A stretch of DNA of 11,733 nucleotides from an uncultured Actinomycetes bacterium. GTDB lineage: Bacteria > Actinomycetota > CALGFH01. The position numbers and the translations under genes were made by a program. The notes beneath the pieces were generated by a model. That model had not been told where the DNA came from and ran no database searches. It worked only from the letters and a program-made list of their open reading frames with translations. The DNA is taken from the NCBI GenBank assembly GCA_937881255.1, contig CALGFH010000307.1, positions 1 to 11,733 of the forward strand. Direction: 5' to 3'. Shown here piece by piece: positions 7,841 to 11,733 of this stretch (the stretch's first letter is position 1; each line of letters starts with the position of its first letter).

Positions 7841-7985
7841 AAGCCCGGGTCAAGGCCCCGGTCAGGAGCCCGGGTCAAGGCCCCGGTCAGGTCGCCGGAT
7901 CACGGCCCGGTCAGGAGCCCGGGTCAAGGCCCGGTCAGGTCGCCGGATCACGGCCCGGTCAGGAGCCCGGGTCATGGCCCGGCAC
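7841..7985. repeat. Tandem array of about six 24-base modules (A-A-B-A-B-A) with GGTCA/GATCA motifs
   Basis: Two related module types alternate. Type A (AGGAGCCCGGGTCAAGG..., ending CCCGGTC) occurs at about 7841 (truncated at its 5' end), 7864, 7913 and 7961 (diverging at its end). Type B (AGGTCGCCGGATCACGG..., same ending) occurs at 7889 and 7937. A and B differ at five of 24 positions. The two B copies are identical, so the 48-base A-B pair is a higher-order unit. Eleven GGTCA or GATCA pentamers start at 7848, 7860, 7873, 7885, 7898, 7909, 7922, 7933, 7946, 7957 and 7970, spaced 11-13 bases, close to one helical turn. Type A modules also hold a 5-base inverted repeat, CCGGG and CCCGG separated by six bases. 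One module is 25 bases long, which breaks any reading frame and argues against coding. The array could be a minisatellite, a protein-binding array or a hairpin cluster; the role is unknown. Confidence 0.9.
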
Positions 7986-8018
7986 CTCGCGCCGCAGGGC
8001 ACCCCCATTCCCTCGGGA

Positions 8019-8035
8019 CGGACCGGTCAGGTCCG
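8019..8035 (-). other. Small perfect hairpin with the hisF stop codon in its loop
   Basis: CGGACC (8019-8024) and GGTCCG (8030-8035) form a 6-base perfect stem around a 5-base loop, GGTCA on the plus strand, whose complement includes the hisF TGA. It has no following T-run, so it is not a classical intrinsic terminator. It might stabilise or end the his mRNA, or be a chance outcome in GC-rich DNA. Its loop is the same pentamer found in the neighbouring repeat array. Confidence 0.35.
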
Positions 8036-8788
8036 GACCGGGAGGCCGGCGGCGGCCAGGCCCTGCTTGACCTCGGCGATGGAGAGCTGGCCGAAGTGGA
8101 AGACGCTGGCCGCCAGGACGGCGTCGGCGCCGGCCAGGCAGGCGTCGGCGAAGTGGCCGATCTCCCCGGCCCCGCCGCTGGCGATCACGGGCAGGCCGAC
8201 CGCCGACGTCATGGCGGTGACCAGCTCCAGGTCGTAGCCGGTCTTCTGGCCGTCGGCGTCCATGCTGGTGACCAGGAGCTCGCCGGCGCCGCGCGCTGCC
8301 GCCTCCTCGGCCCAGGCGAGGGCGTCCAGCCCGGTGGGGGTGCGGCCGCCGTCGACCACCACCTCCCAGCCGCTCCCGTCCAGCCGGCGGCGGGCGTCGA
8401 TCGCCAGCACCATGCACTGGACCCCGTAGGTGCCGGCCCCGGCCGACAGCAGCTCGGGGTCGCGGACGGCGGCCGAGTTGACCGACACCTTGTCGGCGCC
8501 GGCCCGCAGCAGCCGCTGGACGTCCTCGACGGTCCGGACCCCGCCGCCCACGGTGAGCGGGATGAACACCTGCTCGGCGGTGCGGGCCACGGCCTCGAAC
8601 AGGGTCGCGCGGGCCTCGACGGTGGCCGTGATGTCCAGGAAGACGAGCTCGTCGGCGCCTTCGGCGTCGTAGATGGCGGCCAGCTCGGCCGGGTCGCCGG
8701 CGTCGACCAGGTTCACGAACGACACCCCCTTGACCACCCGCCCGGCGGCCACGTCCAGGCAGGGGATGACCCGCCTGGCCAGGGTCAC
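8027..8788 (-). CDS. hisF: Imidazole glycerol phosphate synthase cyclase subunit HisF
   Basis: HisF is the (beta/alpha)8-barrel half of IGP synthase. It uses ammonia channelled from HisH to convert PRFAR to imidazole glycerol phosphate and AICAR. The 253-residue product is standard length. Key elements are VIPCLDVAAGRVVKGV with catalytic Asp12, GADELVFLDITAT (45-57), the phosphate-binding PLTVGGGVRT (77-86), KVSVNSAAV (100-108), the second catalytic Asp131 in MVLAIDARRR, LLVTSMDADGQKTGYD (171-186) and the second phosphate site VIASGGAG (201-208). The start is GTG at 8788, overlapping the hisA stop as GTGA; a nearby ATG at 8801 is out of frame. The gene is the last of the contiguous his operon; hisI does not follow. 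Confidence 0.97.
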   Translation of the reverse strand: MTLARRVIPCLDVAAGRVVKGVSFVNLVDAGDPAELAAIYDAEGADELVFLDITATVEARATLFEAVARTAEQVFIPLTVGGGVRTVEDVQRLLRAGADKVSVNSAAVRDPELLSAGAGTYGVQCMVLAIDARRRLDGSGWEVVVDGGRTPTGLDALAWAEEAAARGAGELLVTSMDADGQKTGYDLELVTAMTSAVGLPVIASGGAGEIGHFADACLAGADAVLAASVFHFGQLSIAEVKQGLAAAGLPVRT

Positions 8789-9675
8789 CCCGCCCCCCCA
8801 TCAGCCGGGTGGGTCGGGGGGCTGTGGACAGCGCCGCCCGCTCCTCCCCCACGTCGGCTACCCTCCCGTTCTGGGGCCCCGGCAACCGGGGGTTGGGATG
8901 CCCGCGTGCCCGGGGGTTGGGATGGGCGCGCGCTCGGGTTGGGCGCTTCCTCGGCCAGGGTGGCCAGGGCGTCGGTGACGGTGAAGCGGCCGGCGTACAG
9001 GGCCTTGCCGACGATGGCGCCCTCCAGGCCGCTGGGCTCAAGGGTGGCCAGGGCGCGGAGGTCGTCGAGGGTGGCCACGCCGCCGGAGGCGATCACGGGG
9101 CGGCTGGTCGCGGCCAGGACCTGGGCCAGGCGGTCGGTGGCGGGGCCGGTGAGCATGCCGTCGCGGGCCACCTCGGTGTGGACGAAGCGGCGGCAGCCGG
9201 CCGCCTCCAGGCGCTGGAGGACCTCGAACAGGTCGCCGCCGCTGGCCGTCCAGCCGCGCGCCTGGAGGGTGCGGCCGCGGGCGTCGAGGCCGACGGCCAC
9301 CGCCTCGCCGTGGCGGGCGCAGGCCTCGGCGACCCACTCCGGGTCCTCGAGGGCGGCGGTGCCGATCACCACCCGGGCCGCCCCCAGCTCGAGCAGGGCG
9401 TGGAGGTCGTCGGCGGTGCGCACGCCGCCGGAGGCCTCGACCTGGACGGGCCCGACGGCGGCGACGATGCGGCCCAGGTGCTCGCGGTTGCGGGGGCCGC
9501 GGCCGAAGGCGGCGTCGAGGTCGACGACGTGGAGCCAGCGCGCCCCCTGGGCGGCGAAGCCGGTGGCGGCCTCGACCGGGTCGCCGTAGCCGGTCTCGGT
9601 CCCGGCGACCCCCTGGACCAGGCGGGCCGCCTGCCCGTCGAGCAGGTCGACCGCCGGGAGCAGCTCCAGGGTCAT
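8785..9675 (-). CDS. priA: ProFAR isomerase HisA, probably bifunctional PriA (HisA/TrpF), with C-terminal tail
   Basis: This barrel enzyme isomerises ProFAR to PRFAR; the actinobacterial PriA form also does the TrpF step of tryptophan synthesis. The catalytic acids are Asp10 (LLPAVDLLDGQ) and Asp172 (ARDGMLTGP), with VEASGGVR (79-86), AVGLDARG (127-134) and VIASGGVATLDDLRA (194-208). The loop TLQARGWTASGGDLFEVL contains Arg140 and Trp142, matching the Arg and Trp that PriA uses for its second substrate, and the whole core closely resembles the Streptomyces PriA I recall. The core ends near residue 245 (GKALYAGRFTVTDALATLAEE). About 50 further residues rich in Pro, Gly, Ala, Ser and Arg follow, which is unusual, and the final TGA overlaps the hisF start. 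The start ATG overlaps the hisH stop as ATGA. Confidence 0.95.
   Translation of the reverse strand: MTLELLPAVDLLDGQAARLVQGVAGTETGYGDPVEAATGFAAQGARWLHVVDLDAAFGRGPRNREHLGRIVAAVGPVQVEASGGVRTADDLHALLELGAARVVIGTAALEDPEWVAEACARHGEAVAVGLDARGRTLQARGWTASGGDLFEVLQRLEAAGCRRFVHTEVARDGMLTGPATDRLAQVLAATSRPVIASGGVATLDDLRALATLEPSGLEGAIVGKALYAGRFTVTDALATLAEEAPNPSARPSQPPGTRASQPPVAGAPEREGSRRGGGAGGAVHSPPTHPADGGAG
8886..8924. repeat. 15-base direct repeat with 24-base period inside the hisA tail
   Basis: CCGGGGGTTGGGATG occurs at 8886-8900 and again at 8910-8924. A shortened relative, CGGGTTGGGCG, follows at 8935-8945. On the coding strand the period is eight codons, giving the related peptides RPSQPPGT and RASQPPVA in the low-complexity tail of HisA. 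The 24-base period equals that of the intergenic array near 7900, but the unit sequences differ. Confidence 0.8.
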
Positions 9676-10292
9676 GCCGCGCGGACCTCGGAGACGAAGT
9701 TGGCCAGCAGGGCCAGGCCGGCCGCGCCCGACTTCTCGGGGTGGAACTGGGTGCCGAACAGGTTGCCGTGCTCGACCGCGGCCGCAAAGCGGGCGCCGTA
9801 GTCGCAGACGGCGGCCACGGCCTCGCCGTCCGGCTCGGGGGCGTAGGAGTGGACGAAGTAGAAGCGGGTCCCGTCGCCCAGGCCGGCGAACAGCCGGCCG
9901 CCGGGCCGGACGGTGACCTCGTCCCAGCCGATGTGGGGGATCTTGACCTGGCCGGTGAGGCGGCGGAGCTTGCCCGGGACGACGCCGACGCCGTCGCTGA
10001 CCGGGCCCTCCTCGCTGGCCTCGAACAGCAGCTGCATGCCGACGCAGATGCCGAGCAGGGGCCGGCCCCCCTCCAGCCACCCGGCCACCGCCGCCGGCCC
10101 GCCGGCCGAGGCCAGGCCGCGCAGGCAGGCCCCGTAGGCCCCGACCCCGGGCACGACCAGCCCGGCCGCCCCGGCGGCCTCGGCCACCGTCGGCACCACC
10201 CGCACGTCGGCTCCGGCCCGGTCCAGGGCCTTGGCGGCCGAGTGCAGGTTCCCGACCCCGTAGTCGAGCAGGGCCACCGGCGGCCGGGTCAT
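9672..10292 (-). CDS. hisH: Imidazole glycerol phosphate synthase glutaminase subunit HisH
   Basis: HisH is the class I glutamine amidotransferase subunit. It hydrolyses glutamine to glutamate and passes ammonia to HisF. The product is 206 residues, normal for the family. It opens with VALLDYGVGNLHSAAKAL, has the oxyanion-strand PGVGAYG (48-54), the nucleophile Cys83 in GICVGMQLLFE, IPHIGWDEV (118-126), FVHSYAP (146-152), and the catalytic His184 and Glu186 in QFHPEKSG, so the triad is intact. The start ATG overlaps the hisB stop (ATGA) and its own stop overlaps the hisA start, so production is likely coupled to its neighbours. Confidence 0.97.
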   Translation of the reverse strand: MTRPPVALLDYGVGNLHSAAKALDRAGADVRVVPTVAEAAGAAGLVVPGVGAYGACLRGLASAGGPAAVAGWLEGGRPLLGICVGMQLLFEASEEGPVSDGVGVVPGKLRRLTGQVKIPHIGWDEVTVRPGGRLFAGLGDGTRFYFVHSYAPEPDGEAVAAVCDYGARFAAAVEHGNLFGTQFHPEKSGAAGLALLANFVSEVRAA

Positions 10293-10897
10293 CCCAGGAC
10301 CCCCTTGGTGCTGCCGGCGCCGGCCCGGGGGTCGGGCGCGCAGGCGTCGCCGAAGGCGCGGGCCAGGGCCTTGAAGCAGGCTTCCAGGCAGTGGTGGGGC
10401 AGGTCGCCGGCCTCGAGCTGGACATGGACGGTGCAGCGGGCATTGGCGACCAGCGCCTCCAGGAAGTGCCGGGCCTGGCGGGGGTCGAAGCTGCCGAGCT
10501 CGCCCGGGGCGGCGTCGACCTCGACGTCCCAGACCAGGTAGGGACGGCCCGACAGGTCGACCGCGGCCCTGGCCCTGGCCTCGTCGAGGGGGACGACGGC
10601 GTCGCCGAAGCGGCGCACCCCGGACTTGTCGCCGAGGGCCTCGGCCAGGGCCTGGCCGAGGGCGATGCCGGTGTCCTCGACCGTGTGGTGGGCGTCGATC
10701 TCCAGGTCGCCCTTGGCCTCGACGGAGAGATCGAAGCGGGCGTGCCGGCCCAGCTGGGCGACCATGTGGTCGAGGAACGGGACCCCGGTGTCGGACCCGG
10801 CGTCGCCGGTGCCGTCCAGGTCGAGCTGGACGGTGACCTGGACCTCGGCGGTGCGCCGCTCGACCCGGGCGGTCCGGGGCGCTGCTCCCCCGCTCAT
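10289..10897 (-). CDS. hisB: Imidazoleglycerol-phosphate dehydratase HisB (monofunctional)
   Basis: HisB dehydrates imidazole glycerol phosphate to imidazole acetol phosphate using Mn2+. The 202-residue product contains only the dehydratase domain, as usual in Actinobacteria, without the HAD phosphatase found in the enterobacterial fusion. Visible signatures are VPFLDHMVAQLGRHARFDL, the metal-ligand motif DAHHTVEDTGIALGQAL, SGRPYLVWD, the second His-rich motif LPHHCLEACFKALARA, and the family ending STKGVLG. The ATG at 10897 overlaps the hisC stop as ATGA, and GAGGAG lies eight bases upstream within the end of hisC. Confidence 0.97.
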   Translation of the reverse strand: MSGGAAPRTARVERRTAEVQVTVQLDLDGTGDAGSDTGVPFLDHMVAQLGRHARFDLSVEAKGDLEIDAHHTVEDTGIALGQALAEALGDKSGVRRFGDAVVPLDEARARAAVDLSGRPYLVWDVEVDAAPGELGSFDPRQARHFLEALVANARCTVHVQLEAGDLPHHCLEACFKALARAFGDACAPDPRAGAGSTKGVLG

Positions 10898-11733
10898 TGC
10901 GTCAGCTCCTCGGTGAGGGCGGTCAGGAAGGCGTCGTCCTCGGCCGGCGTGCCGATGGTGACCCTGAGGTGGCGCTCCAGGGTCGGGTAGCGGGACACGT
11001 CGCGGATCAGGACCCCCCGGTCGAGCAGGCCCTGCCACAGCCGGCGCGGGTCGAGCGGGGTCTCGAAGCAGAGGAAGTTGGCGTCGCTGGGCAGGACCCG
11101 GACCCCGGGCAGGCGGTCCAGGGCGGCCGCCACCCGCTCGCGCTCCCGCTCGGTGGCGGCCACATGCGACATCAGCACGCCCTTGTGGTGCAGGGCCCGC
11201 AGGCCGACCGCCTGGGTGAGGGTGGACAGGTGGTAGGGCAGCCGGACCAGGCGGATCCCGTCGACCACCGACGGGTCGGCCAGCAGGTAGCCGAGCCGCA
11301 GCCCGGCCATGCGGAACGCCTTGGAGAAGGTGCGGGTGACGACCAGGTTGGGGTGGCGCGAGAGCAGCGCGGCGGCGTGCGAGGTGCCGAACTCGCCGTA
11401 GGCCTCGTCGACCACGACCAGGCCGGGGGCGGCGGCGCAGACGGCGGCGAGCACGTCGGGGCCGGTGGCCTCGCCGGTCGGGTTGTTGGGCGAGCACCAG
11501 AAGGTCAGGTCGGCGGCGGCCTCGGCGACCAGGTCGGCGGCGGCCGCCGGGTCGAGCAGCTGGTCGCGGGGCTGGACCCTGGTCGCCAGGGAGGTGCCGC
11601 TGGCCCTGGCCAGCAGGGCGTGCATGGCGTAGGTGGGCTCGACCACCAGGGCCGAGCGGCCCGGGCCGGCGAAGGCGAGCAGGAGCTGCTGGAGGACCTC
11701 GTTGGAGCCGTTGGCCGCCCAGGTGCCCTCGAC
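10894..11733 (-). CDS. hisC: Histidinol-phosphate aminotransferase HisC, C-terminal part (start beyond the right edge)
   Basis: HisC is the PLP-dependent class I/II aminotransferase that transfers the amino group of glutamate to imidazole acetol phosphate. The visible 279 residues begin at GTWAANGSNEVLQQLLLAF; about 80-90 N-terminal residues are missing relative to the usual 350-370. Motifs in order are VEPTYAMHALLA, the PLP-site SPNNPTGEATGP, VVVDEAYGEF with the cofactor-contacting Asp and Tyr, TFSKAFRMAGLRLGY with the Schiff-base Lys, NFLCFETP, and the C-terminal HLRVTIGTPAEDDAFLTAL with the substrate-binding Arg. An internal ATG at 11646 is not the start, because conserved sequence continues upstream of it. 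hisD would be expected further upstream. It probably heads or is near the head of the his operon. Confidence 0.95.
   Translation of the reverse strand, partial: VEGTWAANGSNEVLQQLLLAFAGPGRSALVVEPTYAMHALLARASGTSLATRVQPRDQLLDPAAAADLVAEAAADLTFWCSPNNPTGEATGPDVLAAVCAAAPGLVVVDEAYGEFGTSHAAALLSRHPNLVVTRTFSKAFRMAGLRLGYLLADPSVVDGIRLVRLPYHLSTLTQAVGLRALHHKGVLMSHVAATERERERVAAALDRLPGVRVLPSDANFLCFETPLDPRRLWQGLLDRGVLIRDVSRYPTLERHLRVTIGTPAEDDAFLTALTEELTQ

Larger units (their letters stand above)
7657..8026. other. 370-base intergenic region between hisF and the BtrH-like gene
   Basis: No credible gene lies here. It carries the Shine-Dalgarno of the BtrH-like gene near its left end, a tandem repeat array in the middle (7841-7985), and the distal arm of a small hairpin at the hisF stop on its right end. 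Between about 7670 and 7840 I see no repeat, terminator with a T-run, or convincing promoter, although a promoter for the BtrH-like/VOC pair is expected somewhere here. Open frames crossing it are Arg/Pro/Gly-rich composition artefacts. Confidence 0.7.

Noticed and set aside
7841..7985. CRISPR array
   Set aside because: The modules are contiguous with no unique spacers, and no cas genes are nearby.
7841..7985. Sigma-70 type -35 boxes (TTGACC on the minus strand) within the A modules acting as repeated promoters
   Set aside because: No plausible -10 hexamer lies about 17 bases downstream of them; the match is a by-product of the GGTCA motif followed by AAGG.
7021..8070. A 349-codon plus-strand frame crossing the repeat array and giving Pro/Gly/Gln-rich repeats of eight residues
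   Set aside because: It is antisense to the BtrH-like gene over most of its length. One 25-base module in the array would break a selected repeat frame, so the collagen-like look is a composition effect.
8096..9801. Plus-strand open frames of about 330 and 500 codons over hisF, hisA and hisH
   Set aside because: They are shadows of clearly identified his genes on the other strand and have no recognisable domain.

Overview
The window is very GC-rich DNA (above roughly 70% by eye) packed with long ORFs, G/C-ending codons and many 4-base start/stop overlaps. The gene content and the actinobacterial histidine gene order (hisC-hisB-hisH-hisA/priA-hisF) point to an Actinomycetota chromosome. The PriA-like HisA and the mycobacterial/streptomycete-type 180-kDa NAD-glutamate dehydrogenase support this. 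I cannot name the genus. There are no RNA genes, insertion sequences or CRISPR arrays that I can see.

Layout, left to right. (1) 1-220, minus strand: the first 73 codons of hisI, running off the left edge. (2) 294-5153, plus strand: a giant NAD-dependent glutamate dehydrogenase, divergent from hisI across a 73-base gap. Its stop overlaps (GTGA) the start of an alpha/beta-hydrolase gene (5150-5956). (3) 5957-7656, minus strand: a VOC/glyoxalase-like gene and, upstream of it with an ATGA overlap, a BtrH_N + DUF4872 family protein. This pair ends exactly where the hydrolase ends, with no bases between the two stop codons. (4) 7657-8026: a 370-base non-coding stretch holding a tandem array of about 24-base modules with GGTCA/GATCA motifs every 11-13 bases. 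(5) 8027-11733, minus strand: the histidine operon, read right to left as hisC (5' end beyond the window), hisB, hisH, hisA/priA, hisF. Each gene overlaps the next by 4 bases.

The histidine genes cover the pathway from imidazole acetol-phosphate transamination (HisC) back through IGP dehydration (HisB), IGP synthase (HisH+HisF) and ProFAR isomerisation (HisA/PriA) to PRA-CH hydrolysis (HisI). hisI, which often directly follows hisF in Actinobacteria, lies about 7.8 kb away behind the intervening genes. HisH releases glutamate and HisC consumes it, so a glutamate dehydrogenase here is metabolically compatible, though a functional link is only inference.

The most unusual items are the intergenic repeat array; the BtrH-family protein that lacks the expected catalytic Cys and carries an extra N-terminal module; and a roughly 50-residue low-complexity C-terminal tail on HisA, part of whose DNA is a second direct repeat with a 24-base period. 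I see no clear sign of a complete new multi-gene system. The BtrH-like/VOC pair with its upstream repeat array is the best candidate for unexplored biology.
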